The notes beneath the pieces were generated by a model that had not been told where the DNA came from, made no database searches, and saw only the letters and a program-made list of their open reading frames with translations. The translations under genes and the position numbers were made by a program. DNA of 64,000 nucleotides from Sipunculus nudus. Taxonomy: Eukaryota; Annelida; Sipuncula; Golfingiida; Sipunculidae. Location: the NCBI GenBank assembly GCA_026874595.1, contig CM049320.1, positions 28,072,714 through 28,136,713 on the forward strand. Reading direction: 5' to 3'. How positions within the stretch are numbered: the stretch's first letter is position 1; every line of letters begins with the position of its first letter. This document shows positions 48,142-61,985 of the stretch, piece after piece.

Positions 48142-49880
48142 CTACAATATAAAAACACGAACTACATCAGTGTCAAAACACCAACAACAGACAATAGTAA
48201 TCATCCGAAACATGAACCAGTTGTCATTAACTGATCATGTCAAGGCCTTTGTGTGAATAACCATGATGTTTAATCAAGCAGAAAGTATGTGATCAAAAAT
48301 AGTTAAGACGCATCCCCATCTAGTCTGAACGATTCATAGCTTTTGGCTGAATGTATGTAATAAAAAGTTACAAATTTTAAACAAATCACGAATATTATCG
48401 GCCTAATTCAAATACTTCCTCCCATGCAAAAAAACTGGAGATGCCTAGTTTATATTGAGGCCCAGTTAATATACGGGTTACATCAGCCTGGCAGACCTGT
48501 ATCAGCTCACCTGATCATGGACCTGACACAAAGATCTCCTTTCATATGTTAGCACCTCAGGGCCGAATGAGTTAATTTATCTTCGTATCCAAATATAAAC
48601 CGTTTTAAAATTTGTGTCAAAATATATATTTATCTGGCCAAAAACCACAGCTCAATAGGTTTCAAGGTTAAATAAGGTGTTTGTACTGAAACAAAAAGTC
48701 ATTTTTTATCCAGACTGTGGCAGCCCGGGATGCCCATTGCTTAATACAGCAATGTAAGCTCTAGTATAACTTACGAACTCCTCTTTTATATCCTTTTATC
48801 GTTAATATTGGCTGATTTTAAAAACATGAAAATTATATTTGAAAATTCAGTTAATTTATATTTTAAGTACTCAAAACCAACATCGCGCTTTCAGATGCGT
48901 TTTCGTACTTCTTTATTTAAAAAAATGAAATGAAAACTCCAATTATAACCATTCCATTATATACTTTCAGACGTTCCACCACTCTTGAACCTCCTTGGTG
49001 AAACATTATCAGTTGAATATTTCAGTAGCTACAGTGAAACTCAGACCCCTATTCTGATAAATATGGTTGGAATTCCGCACTTCGAGAGCGGCTTCACAAA
49101 TAAATAACCTATATTGTCTATGTAAAATGTCATTTTGCCCCTGAAAATTCAAGACCGAATACATCTTGGTTTTCAAAACTGGCTCATATATATAGTGCTC
49201 GTGTCTATGTACGGATGTATGTTGGTACATGTGTGTGCATGTGTTGGCGATTTACTTTCAACATCTGTTGGGCCAGGTCAGTCATCATGTGCATAGAATG
49301 ATATTAACCATACCGGGTGTCACCTAATGGCGGATTTATACGGTCTTTATATTTAACGGATGCGAGATCCACAGGTGAGTGGTTTTATATACGCGTGGCC
49401 ATTGTTTTCCTGACAAGTGCATGTTCCTCATCAGCGCATCCATGTACCCTCACGTGTTATGGGATACAACATGTTGGGGGGGGGGGGGGGGGCAATGGTC
49501 AAGCGTCCAAGTGATGTCGGGCACCTGTTGATAAGACAAATGTTTATCTGATGCTAATTCGTAGGCAGGTCCATTCCTCACATACGGTGGTCAGTATCGC
49601 TATGGAATGCATGACAGTGTACTTTACACGGGCAGGTGGCCCCTAGCTATCTTTATACCGTTTATCAGTATACAGTCTACAGACCTTGTTTCCTAAGAAA
49701 ACGTGGAGGGCACAGTCCACAGGAGTACAGACAGGAGCTCCCAAGAATGTTTCTTCATTTGTGACACATTTCATAAGAAGTTTTAAACGAAGCCTGCAGA
49801 GATGAGCTTTCTAATCAATATTAAGTAATTTTTGGCAATTAAGGTCAAATTAAAAGAAAATTACTACGGCGATAAGCCTA
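48142..49880 (-). other. upstream region of the EF-hand gene, no promoter recognised
   Basis: No coding exon seen. A 5' non-coding exon and promoter are expected here or further up. The only clear structure is a G tract at about 49476-49492. Confidence 0.3.
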
Positions 49881-49889
49881 GACAGTGCT

Positions 49890-50690
49890 CAGCCTACAGC
49901 CCTGTAATTGGAGTTCAATTTCTAAAGGTCACCCAGTTGAACCCTCTGTATTACGACCAATTTTAAAGTCAAATTTCGAACGGTAAATGTGGGGGCGTTA
50001 ACAAACAAGAACTTTTCCAAGTCTAATTCCAAGACTCCCTTAAACTGACCGCCCTGTGTATCATTAGATCAATTTTAAAGTATAATTCCCAAGGGTCAAT
50101 TGGTTGACCGGGATGTAATTAGATTAATTTCAGAGTCTAATTTCCAAAAGTCACTCAGTTGACCCCCGCCGTATATAATTATATTAATTTAAGTCTAATT
50201 TCCATGAATCATTTAATTGAGCGTCCTCTAATTGAATTAATTTAAAAGTCTTATTTTAAAGAGTTACTGAGTCAAGCGTCCCCTAACTATAAATCATTAT
50301 TTATGTCTTATTTCCAGGAATCAATGATTTGATCACCTTCTCAACATGATCCATTTAAAAGTCTTATTTCCGAAGGTCACGGAGTTGAGCGTCCTCTAAT
50401 TTGATTAATTAAAAAGTCTGATTTTGAGAAGAGTCACGGAGTTCAGCGTCTTGTAACTAAATATTAAACTCAAATTTCAAGGAATCGCTGAGTTGCCACA
50501 CTCTAACTGGTTCAATTAAAACGTCTTATACCTAAAGGTCACAAAGTTGAGCATCTCGAAAGAGGTCAGTCATAAAGTCTATTTTCCGGTTGTCACCGAT
50601 TGAATTGACCGCCTTCTAATCTGGCTCAGACATAAATTCTGATTATACCACTGAAGGATCACTGAGATGCCGCCCTTAGTATCCCATTAC
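49890..50690. repeat. degenerate ~64-bp minisatellite
   Basis: About twelve imperfect units of the form 'aaagtctaatttccaaaggt' + 'cac..agttgagcgtcctct' + 'aattagattaattt'. Period about 60-67. Units are strongly diverged but keep the same order of blocks throughout. Confidence 0.8.
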
Positions 50691-50699
50691 AGTAAAAAT

Positions 50700-53600
50700 A
50701 AAGGTTAAGAGGGAGGTGTGGTTTTCACATTATTATCATCAACCAGTAAAGTGTGTTTCATCAAGTGGGTCAATTTATTCTCATTTTATCCTAAATAATA
50801 CGGGGGGGGGGGGCGGTAATGACTTTCAGGTCTGGGAAAGTAATCAAATGTTTGGACAACGTTTTTCTATAAAATTATTAATATTTAAAAATAACTTATA
50901 ACCCTGTACTGACACCCCTGGTCTTATCCGGCTTCAGATTTTACTCCCTGGCCTTAACTGGGTGATATCTTCCGTGTCGTTCATCCATATTAAGCGCTAG
51001 ATGGTTATCTGTTCTTGATTTACATGCCGCCCATTTTCTTGGATGCTGAGCGGGGCGTTTGCGGTGAGGACCTTGGCCAGTGGTATAAAGCAGTTAGGGT
51101 GACCCGAAAGAGATGCGGATCTAACAGGACCAGGAGTACAGAGCCCTTTTCTATTAACTCCAACGCGTCATGTTCCATAACATTTTTTAGTTATAAATTA
51201 CATGAAAGTAGTCAGAGACCACCAACCTCCGCCAGAATCCTCATGAAAATTCACAGGAATGTTCGTTCAACATCTTCATTCATTGATTACCTCAATTTAT
51301 AACGATGGCTCTGGGTCTAAACAGAAACAGAAAACCAAGCCGTATGCCACAATGGAAAGGAAGCATTTGAATGGGAAAGACAAACAAACAAACTGTTAAC
51401 ATAAGGTGATCAAGATTGTCCTTTAGGGGTTATCCTAGCCCGAAGTTTTATTTCCATAAATTGGACACAGACAAACCAAATAACAATACCTTTCGCCACC
51501 TGATGGAGGTATAATTAAGCCATCTTCTGGTGGGAGGAGGGGAAGCTGAAAAGGGTTTGATGAGTTTTTATATATAGAAATAAACGAGGGTCATTTATTC
51601 TGGGCCGGGGGGGGGGGGGGGTGTTAGTAGGTGTCTTCCTTCTTCTGCCTGTATTTGCGTTAGAGCTCCAATATAACTGATTTTCTAAAACTCACTTGTT
51701 ACTGACCATGGGACACAGTATTATAAACAGGTGACAGATTTGCACCTGATATTTACTTTGACCTTGACCCGATTGTCAAGGTCGTTGATGGGGTGAGGCA
51801 GTTGCGTCTGTTTGCGGTTGTGTCTGTGTGATCCCCAACCTTGTGTACAAGGCCATGTATAATTCCTGAAATAGACTGCTTTGAACATCGCTCTCACTAT
51901 CCAGGTAAGTAATAATAACATGTGACTTCTGTGGTAAACAACCCATCTCACGGGATTGGGGGGGGGGGGGGGGGATGATAGCAGGTGCATGGTTATGGGA
52001 GGCACCTGATCTATGAAGGGGCGATGATCCATGATCACACTTGACAGGTGAACGGAGTCGAGCTCCGAATGCGATACGGGTCATAGCAGATTACAGTGTG
52101 TCTGGCTACGAGTGCACATTAAAGGGTCGTGGACACAGGGGTTGGTGAATGCTTGTTTGTGCGACAGGAGGGATGAGATAAAGACTTGGGGGGGGGGGGA
52201 TAGAGAGGGAATGGTTGAGGGGCTATTATCCTCCCCGCACCGTGGTCTGTGTACCTTCCACAGGGCATGTGTCGAGAGTGATTAGCTGTTGTCAACAATT
52301 CACTCCATCCGAGGTCGCTATTCGTTACCAGGGGCGGACCAAGGGTTATGTATTGCTGTTGTTGTTTTTTTTTTTTTTTGGCTTGGCTTTACCGTTTACA
52401 TTGATGGCATAAATCCCTAAAGGACCAAAGACTTTAGATTGGGGTTATTATATAAAAAATTAGATTTAGACATGTTCTCAGTCTGGACATTTATAACATT
52501 AATGTAATACCAGCTTTAGTTGTATCTTTACCAGATTTTCAACAGCTACTACAAAGATTGTTTGCTTTAGTCCAACGGGAACCTTTAAAACTGAAAGGAA
52601 ATGTGCATGTTATTCGAACCCAGTCTGATGAGGTGGTTCCAACTGTCGATCTGCAGTGCTCTTAAATGGCCCTCTGGACAGTGAAGGGTTAAGGGCAGGG
52701 GGGTCAATACAAAAGGGGGTTATATTCAAATTTTAGCGGGGGGGGGGGGGGGGGGGTTGGATGGTCAATGTAATCACACACACTATAGCCACCGCACCCT
52801 ATGCAGGTAATAATATGTTTATATTTGAAATTAAATATATCAATAATTAGAATTTCAGACTTTGGTTCCATTTTCGAGTTTATAGAAAAATTGTACATAC
52901 TTTGATTATCCTCCCGTCCCGGGACATTCCAGACCCTTGAAGATAAATTGACGCCACTATTTAAGGGGAGAGAGTCTACCAAATATTGGGGATAACAATG
53001 TTCCCAGTAAGACCAGATTTAAACACCCTCAAGCCATTCCGATCTGGATCCGTCCTTATGTCCGCTTATAAAATAAATTTTAAGCTTAGGTATTCATTGT
53101 AACTTTCATATTCTGCACATTAAACCATCAACATATTTACTTTATATCTGTTTATTTTGTCAGATATAAACATAAAATACTGGGCGCATACATGTCTCTT
53201 TAACTGTAAACTCCAACATTCAATATTGCATATATATATAATTAAAGTTCAACTTTAATATAAAAATTATTTGGGTCAACCATATGTACGTAGATTGAAA
53301 GAACAGTTTTATTTGCAAATATATTCGTATTTTTTACCCCCTAGTTTTATAAATATGATTTCATCGGGTATCATGCTAAGATTACCATATTGCAGTGCCT
53401 TCAACTGTGTATATATATTAGCTATATAAATATTATACATCTAGCGATCTCAGTGTATGTCATATAAATGTTATATATATGGCTCCACATTGGTGACTGG
53501 TCCGATACAGTATTACTTCTTCAATGAGATGAAGCAGCTCTGCATAGACAGTAATGAAACTCCAGTTTGTTTACTTTTTAACAACTGGTGTGCCTGCAAT

Positions 53601-56600
53601 AAGTTTTGCAGTGTGCTGTATAGGTCCCTTAAAAGAGCAAATCAGGTCACCATGACCTAATTGCGTATTATATTTTCAGCAGATAGCAGTTAAGTTTTAT
53701 GGACCAAACTGTTAGGCCTAAACAAATGTACCCTATTAATGATGCAAAATCGGCCAAATTCTCCTGACCGCCTGGGTCACTTGAGTTAAGTATGTGTACA
53801 GATAATAACCAGCTGTCACGCTAAACCTCCACACATGCGGCATATCTGGTCAATACATGTGCATGCAGCATATTGTTCTGGGTCAGATAATGTACGGCTC
53901 AAGCGATATATAGGAAACATAGGGATTTGTCAGATAATTCCAGAAATTAATTTACAGTATAAGACGTCTGAAACCATAATCCGCTAAATGTATAGTTTGC
54001 AAGATGAGCTTATACTAATGCCTGACAAGGTTTGAAAAGTATAAACACACGCGTATACTTACATAAACATAAATCCACACTTTGTTTAATACGTTTGTGG
54101 ATTTTATCTGAAATGTAGCCTACGGCTACGTTTTGGTCCACTGAACTCCTCTGTCACCTCCTTGCACTAAATCCCTACCTCATACGTATCCTCTACATAT
54201 CAAATATGGGGTATACAACATGTAATGGATATATCTGATGCGCAAATATTATTAATATTTTGGTAATCACATGGTTGACATATTAGGGTTCGTAAAATAT
54301 TCCAGGAACTATTCGCCCATGTATGCTTTGATTTCGACGAATATATATATATATATTATTATTATTATTATTATTGTTATTTTATTATTATTAAAACATT
54401 CCAAAAACTAAAACATGTACTCATAGTATCAAAAGATACCATCCCTATTACTAACCATCAGACGTCACGCAATATTCAACATGATTACATGAAAAACAAC
54501 ATGGAAAAGAAAATGCATTGTCCTTTGTCTACTTCTGCTGTAAGTCAACAGAAATATTACCTGGTTTACCTGAATTAAGCTGAGAAAAATATATCCATTC
54601 ATTATATTAACCGTTGATGGGACTTGTTACAACGCTTGATTTAATCTCTGGTATTGATTCAGGTGGGATATAGGCACAAGTTTAAAAATAAAAATACAAT
54701 AAATATAGTGCTAACCCAGTAATGTAACCTCCTTTTTATTATTATCGAAAAATTCGATAAACCCTGCAGGCTTCATAGTCCATATATCAAACAATCTAGA
54801 CACAACTACTGTGTATAACTGCTTTACATGAAAAATCATCATCCTCATTATATAATCACTGGCATCTTAAAAGAGAACACCGAAGACGTATACAAGAGGT
54901 GGAGGTAAAATTGCATGGAGAAAATTGTCTTAGAATGTCACAGAAAAGTGGACTCCCTCTTGAAATGAAACAATTTTTCAACAAAATATGGTCAGTTGAA
55001 ACCATCTTTCATGTCTAATTCAAAAAAGTGATAAACATTGCAAAATTGCATGCAGAAAAAGGGTTTTTAAATGTGTATATAAGATAATAAATATTCCTTC
55101 TGTAAATAAGTCTCAACAAAAGCTAAATAAAGATGATATCAAAGACAAGAAACATTTTGCAGCGCTCAAATACAAAACACCTCGTGAATTCGTTAATTGC
55201 TCCACCCTCAGAGGTCTTATGATACAGGGAGGCGGACAGAAACACAAAACAGCCGAGCAGCCCGCCATTTTGCTGGTCTCCCCAACATGGCGCCCCACAT
55301 ATCATGACACCTGTTGTGTTCAATATTAGATTGGCTACCTTCATAAAATCTGGGCTGTATTTAGAATATATAGACTGGGTACCTGATGCATATGCTGCAG
55401 TTAAGTTCATTGTACGTCATGTTTGCTAAACACATGTTTGCAAGACAGCACTGTCGACTTTGTGGCTGTTATGCATGTGAACAAAATGGCGGGTTCACAA
55501 ATATTAAATCAGACTGCAAATTCAACATACTAAATTCTAGATCGAACTGGATATCAAACATTATATGTAGTTCATAATAACAATGGCTTAAATTTCACAG
55601 TCATATGACCTTGAAAGTTTGTGAACGTATTTATATTTGAACCTTCTGTATATACCCGTATAAGGTGATGACACATTATGACCTTGGGCAATTTATGAAA
55701 TGGCAACATCATTTTCTAAAAAGACTTTTATATATAATAGCCGATCTGTATTAACTAAACGAGTTCCTGAGTTGGCCTAAATTTCTGATTTGTTATTCAA
55801 AATGATCTTGAATCTTAAAAGTAAATTTACGAAGTCGGGTTAAATTCAAGGTTATTTATCAGGGGAAGGGTATACACGTGGATTTGGTATGGCTGATTCT
55901 TATTAATTATAACCCTTGAATATCTGGAACCTAACGTTTCATACTTTGTCATTCATCAGTTTCATATTTAACTTTTACAATGATATATTTATATACGAAA
56001 ATATTGTTTATAAGGATTGTTATAAACTTTCCACATACCTTATTATTTCCAACGCCACTCACTCCCTACAGTCCAACAGAGCGAAAGTCCACGCATGGGA
56101 CAGAACACATGAATATTAATCATATGGAACGGTCCATTTTTCCCAGAAGAGGTGGCATACGCATGCTCAACTATCAAACATAACACTGAGGATTAACCAT
56201 ACACATCTATGCAATAATCATATGAAAAGTTTAATCTTATTATTGTAAATTTGCGTATGAAAATTGCAATAAGAAAATTGACAATGTTTCATTTTACAAA
56301 ATTTTAAATATACCCATCTGACACCCCCATTTACAATAATGGCATGATCCTGCGTTTTAGCCTTTTCTTGCCGGGACCCTGGTCGTTCACCTCGTCCTGT
56401 AGGGGAGACATCTATGGCTTTGTGTCCTAGATGCAACTGTGCACTTGCTTCAGACCAGTGACATTTGATGTTATTAACATTTGGAGGGAGATCGGGTTTA
56501 TTACAGTAACACTTAGGTACACTCGATACTTGATCTAATACATGGTATTACAGCCTTATCAAATTACAGCTGTGAAATTGCTTATCATATTTAGTTTTGT

Positions 56601-57206
56601 AAGTCACTTTAAAGCACCCTAAAATTAATAACAAAATCACGCTTGACGGTTTACTTTAAGACTTTGACGATGATTTAACATTCATTAATATGACCATGCA
56701 AAGAATGATTTTATCTACGCTACACCGGTGGTAAAAGACCAGTGCTAACTGCCCAGTATCCATAGATACACGTGTTCATGCGCGTGATATGATCTGGATG
56801 CGATCTGAATGCAATGTATATTTCTTGCCCTGGCAACCACCACGTCAGCCGCCACGTACGTGAACTATGACCTGCCAGCGGCTACTGTCACTGGGGGCCG
56901 GGGAGACCTTTAGTGACCCCAAGTGACCCCGCGCACAGTAATCTGGGAAACCCGAACCACTTGCCTGCCCTCGGCTTATCAGTCAGTGACACTGACAATC
57001 CCGTGTAACTGAACATCAGTTTTGGGATTGAAGCCATAAGATGTATGTGCATGGGTGCCGGGTTGGATCTGGCACCCGTAAAAAAACTCCCGCTCTATAA
57101 ACGTTAGAAACCTGCTTAACAACCTCTCCGATGTCACGACCACCAACCTAACATAACCACTAGCTCTGATCAATCTTGTTTGGTCGTTAATTGTAAACAC
57201 GACCGC
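50700..57206. other. no recognised gene; poly-G tracts
   Basis: Reading both strands gave no family match or phase-consistent exon chain. It contains plus-strand G tracts at about 50801, 51604, 51957, 52188 and 52738, a T tract near 52361 and an ATT run near 54356. The GC-rich stretch 56820-56960 with repeated AGTGACCCC could be regulatory but nothing supports it further. Confidence 0.4.
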
Positions 57207-57214
57207 CTCGCTAG

Positions 57215-57625
57215 TAGGGCTGAAACGGGTACAAATTTTTGGACTCGAGTACCCGTTAGCCATTACCCGACTCGGACGCGAGTACTCGTTACCATGGCAA
57301 CGCTGTAAGATAAAACGGACATCTGTTTACCGATGCAAAATATGCATATATTTGACTTCGTGACGACTTAACTTTATCCAAACGAAGAAACAGATATATG
57401 TCATAATTAACAAGACCTTTGTTGATTTGACTAGCATATGTTTATAGCCCTATGTCAGGCTATTATAATGAATAAATAGGCCTTCAGACTGCCCGTAAAT
57501 TTGCAGTAATATTCAGATATGCATGCATACATGTACATATACGAGTACTCGAGTCCAAATTTTGGACTAGAGTACTCGGTAAATATTACCCGGACTCGAG
57601 TACTCGAGTACTCCTTTCAGCCCTA
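57215..57625. mobile_element. hAT MITE, Ac-like ends, 8-bp duplication
   Basis: 411 bp. Left TAGGGCTGAAACGGGTAC and right (reverse complement TAGGGCTGAAAGGAGTAC) are inverted ends resembling the TAGGGATGAAA end of maize Ac. CTCGCTAG is duplicated at 57207-57214 and 57626-57633. Both arms contain repeated CGAGTACTCG words. Confidence 0.92.
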
Positions 57626-57633
57626 CTCGCTAG

Positions 57634-60600
57634 TACAGTATTTATTTGTCAAAAGGATTCTTGCGGTAATATTTTCCTGTATTTTTTTTTTCAAATGTAA
57701 GGACACAGGTACCGCTCAGGCCCCTTCCCACCCCAACCCGCACCAAAATCTGATTAAAATCACCAATATTACATTATGTTAAATGCACTTGTTTGACATT
57801 GTGGGAATTAATATAACGGTAAGATGATGGACCGATGCGCATGCTCACCGCTTGCACTGATCGTCTGCTGTGTTCTCGTCATATGTTATAAATGTTATCA
57901 CATGTACATCAAATGAAAATATATAATTAGAACCTTGTCTTAAAAGGCAAGGTAGGTTTTGACTGGTATGAAGAATCGTATTAATAAATTAATAATTATG
58001 GTCTTATTTTTGAAAATATTGAACCCGAAGACTCAGTGTCACTCGTCTTCAACAGATGTCGTTAGCGTATTGCGATGGGTCTATTTTTAGGTTTTGGTGC
58101 TATGCTGTCATAGCGAGAAGCACTCTTTTATTGAGTGATGGTCACGTACGTTCTAGTATTAAATTTACAAATACTCTGTCAGCCTTTTTAGATATATAGC
58201 GTGCCTGTTTGAACCTCTAGCGTGTTTTATATGATTATTTTTAAAATTTTATTTCATTTTTTTTTCATAAACATTCTGAAGAGGTCCTAATAGTATTATA
58301 CTCAAATGTTTTCCGCATAGACCATAATTCTAATCAGAAGTGCTACGTGTTCTGCCTGTTATGTTTAACCAATACATAAATCAGCCATAATTAAACCACT
58401 TACCGAGACTCTAATCAGTTTCCCTCAGAAGGTCATTTACTTAATTATAAATAAACAAAATCCAAGGAGCATGTAGCATCCAGGGGTAGGAGTGGGGGGT
58501 TGGGGGTTGGTAGGGGTCTATATCTTCGGCGAAGGGGCAAGTGTGGAGAGGACTTTTTTATGAGTATAGAATAATAGAAATACATGCATTCAACTTATTT
58601 TACATTAGTAAACAATGAAAAAATTATGCTATATCAGAAAATATCTTCCTTTATTTAGAGAAGTCTGTGCATTTAAATAAATCCTCATATATATAGGTGC
58701 TTACATCAGTATCAATAGAGATGGAGCTGCATCCATATAAACAGCGCACCCTAGCGGCTTCCGTCAGCAGTCTTTAGTGAATAAAAATAAATGCACCTTC
58801 TACTGCATTCACCTTGGGTTCAAACTTCATGAAAGGATAATAATATCAAGCGTATTACTGATATTTACAGGCCTAAGCTAGTTGCGACTTTAAAAAAATG
58901 GGATATCAGCTGGCCATCCCTATCCTGCACTACTCAAAGCTGTTAAAAAATGTTCTCGCAATGCCTGCGTTCAAATCGTTGTATAGTTTTAGTAGTATCG
59001 GCATTTGATATATCGTACTACATTTGTTATTAACAAGAAACCTCAAGTTTCAGCTCCTGTTAGGTAACTTTATAACTAAATTCTGAAACAGAACTCATTA
59101 ACCCGGAGACTCAAACTATTACAAGTAAACGTAAATAATAACAGGAAAAGGAGTCATTTCTGAATGTAATTTTCTCACACTTTTTATTCGAAGAATATGG
59201 TGTAAAATCCACTTCAGATGTCTTGAACATTGTACCAACGAATATTGCACCAACTGGTTGCACCATGCACTGGCGACATCTGTTGGCATTGACTGACACT
59301 AGGGTTTTAGGCTGTTATATCAACAAAATAAATGTAAGATATTTGCTATATTTCTCATTAAATGTGAAAGATACGAATGGCCCCTGTCTCATAACGATAA
59401 AATACATTAGAACCAATCAAGGGAACTTTGACTCGATCGTAATAAAACACTTAAGGATTTTTCCATGGCTGATAGTAATGTGTTACAACAAATGTTCATA
59501 CTGTATAAGCAGTTATATTGTGAGACAGCTAACAATATGATTAAAATTGTAATCACTGTATTTTGACATTTTAAATAAAAATCATTGAATGGAAAAAGGA
59601 AACCGTATTTTTTATTATAAAATTCTATAATTTATACCAATTGATATTTATACATCATCAATCAACAAAGTGACTTAATGTTTATATTTCCTTTACTTCT
59701 ATTTATGTATTACTTTTACTTAATTGCCCCTTAAAGCGTGCAAGATATGGTCCAAAATATGCATTCCATGAATATATAATAAAGATATCTAAATTAGCAA
59801 ATAAGATATGCAAAATACCAAATAGCCTGCATGACTCCCCGATTAGAAACTGTCAAACTGCACAGAAAATTATTTTGTACATTGCAGTTTAAACCAGTCC
59901 ATACACATTAGCACATTAGGTCCTACTACGTCAAATATGCCACTCAATTACGAATTCACTGTTAAAACAAAAGGGTTATAAAAGGTTTTTTTTAGAGAAA
60001 AAGGTTTATTGCACAATAGTAAACCCTATCGGATTATTCAAAGGGTTTATTGTAGAATTTTTTTGCCTTTTCCCCCCAATAAACCTTTTCGCTTACCGCA
60101 CAGTTTCACCGCCAGGGGTACACCACGTATTACCGGCAATCTGTAACGTAACCTATGCTCAACAGTATTTGAAACAGCAGCAAAAAGCAAGTGCCATTTA
60201 GTTCAAAGTTTTCAGCCGCAAGGACGTTTGATTCCATTCTCTTTATGTGTTCAGAAAACGGATTGTCCAGGTAAGACAATTTTATAAACTTTACATTTTC
60301 TATATTCATAAATAGTTTAGAATAAATAAAACGTTTAGGATATTAAATGTATAGTCCCTCTGATTTATGCTGCTTAAGATGATAGTTTTTAGGATGACTT
60401 TGTCAGAAAGAGGCATGTATTGTCGGCAGGGAAAAATCCACATTTAAAGAAGCTCTCGGAAAAAAAGATTTTTTACATGTCGCCTTGGAGACCACACTGA
60501 ACATTTTGTGTGTACATCTCAATTAAGCATCTAAAATAACTTGGAAACGCTGTATGTTTCGATCTTATCAGTATCTGACAATCCATGCAACGTACGTCAA

Positions 60601-60690
60601 CAAATTAATGATGTTAATTCTTTATTTCAGGTTATATTACAAAAATATATAGCTATCTAGCTATGATAGAGTTGCATTCTACCTAGTGTT
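57634..60690. other. no recognised gene; one hairpin
   Basis: Only short unsupported frames. A 13-bp perfect inverted repeat AAAAGGTTTATTG (59999-60011 with 60077-60089) stands out. The stretch 60150-60270 ends TTGTCCAG/GTAAGAC and could be a non-coding first exon of a + strand gene. Confidence 0.35.
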
Positions 60691-60729
60691 AATTAATATT
60701 ATACACCTTAATACCTGATATGAACGTCT

Positions 60730-61985
60730 CTCAAGTATACGTGGAGGTCACAGAACGGTAGTAGGTCCTCTTCTATTTCTGTAACACATATATGATCTAC
60801 CATCGGAAGTTAATCCCGGAACAACCGTAACACTGTTTGCTGATGATGCTCTAATATATAGAACCAAAAATAAATTCGCGAAGATCAAATTCCTCCGCTG
60901 CAGAACCTCAATAGATGAGATCAGTGGGCTACTACATCGGACATGGTATTTAATTTATGTGTTAGGCCAAAAAAATAAGGTTTGGTTCTGATGCCCTTAA
61001 TTTCATAAATCAACGCCAGCGGGCTGTTTTTTATTTTTTATTTTTTTTTTGTGTTTCGATAAAAATGTCAAATGATAAGGGGAAAGCATGATAGTAACAT
61101 ATTTATTTTGCTAAACAAAAAAAGCACTACACAACAAAGGAAATTTTATCAAAATTGTATGATTTTATCTTCTTGAAAGAAATGTCCGAGCGACTTGAGC
61201 TCAAAATTAGTTAGTTTCCATTGAAAATCATAATAAAAATTTTGATACGGGGGTTTAAAATTGACGCGGGCGGTGCCTGAGAACCATACCTTCTTTTTGG
61301 CCTTATATGATTCATTTACGTGTATCTCGCTCGCCAACAAGCCGTTTACATTTCAATGATCTATGTGCTGTATTATCTACGGTCTCGAGTGAAAAATACC
61401 TTGGGGTACATATAACTCAAAACTTAAAATGGTCGACGCATGTTGACCAAGTATCTTATAAAGCAACTCATAAACTCGGTTTCATTAGACGGAATCTAAG
61501 GGGGGCTTCTATAGAGAATGTAAAAAAATGGCGTATATTTCTTCTGTCCGCTCCGGCATTGAATATGCCTCTGTAATCCGGACCCTCACAAAGTAAGCTC
61601 TGTTATAATCTAGAGCGAATACAACGTCAGGCCGCGGTGGATTACATCCTCCTTTTAACCAAGGGCTAGTGTTACCTCTATACCGAAGGATTTAAAGCTG
61701 GAGGCGGAATCAAAGACTATTATTGATATATAAGACACTAAAAAAAAAAAAAAAAAAAAAGGGGGCGGTGACGGCAGCTTGTATTGATATTATATTTTCA
61801 AATAGGCCTTTACATGGTACGGAAACGAATCAAAATAAAATCAGAGTCATATGAGCCACATCAAGAGAATTTAAATATTCATTTAGTCCTCGGACAATGT
61901 TAGAGTGGAATGCTCTGCCACAGATCATAGTGTCAGCCGGTTCTGAAGCACAATTGAAGAAACGGTTAGCGCCAGTGTAAAAACC
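60730..61985 (+). mobile_element. decayed LINE reverse-transcriptase fragment
   Basis: 60751-60880 reads VVGPLLFL, stop, HIYDLPSEVNPGTTVTLF and FADDALIYR: the region around the catalytic FADD/YADD motif of a non-LTR reverse transcriptase. After a nested MITE, MIHLRVSRSPTS, YLGVHITQNLKWSTHVDQV and KLGFIRRNLRGAS follow. The fragment ends with FSPRTMLEWNALPQIIVSAG near 61950. Stops and frame changes make it non-functional. An A tract at 61741-61760 is internal. The family is CR1/Jockey-like by overall pattern; not resolved. Confidence 0.88.
60965..61302 (+). mobile_element. MITE nested in the LINE fragment
   Basis: 338 bp. Ends GGCCAAAAAAATAAGG and CCTTCTTTTTGGCC, with TTA on both sides (60962-60964, 61303-61305). 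Interior closely matches the copy at 4478. It interrupts the LINE coding text just before MIHLRVSR. Confidence 0.92.

Noticed and set aside
51015-51302. 95-codon plus-strand open frame
   Set aside because: No recognisable motif and no splice support.
55123-55410. 95-codon minus-strand open frame
   Set aside because: No family recognised, no splice-consistent neighbours, composition not unlike background.
56290-56440. Minus-strand frame with GRGERPGSRQEKAKTQD and HAIIVNGGVRW
   Set aside because: Reads somewhat like an exon, but no convincing acceptor/donor pair or partner exon was found.
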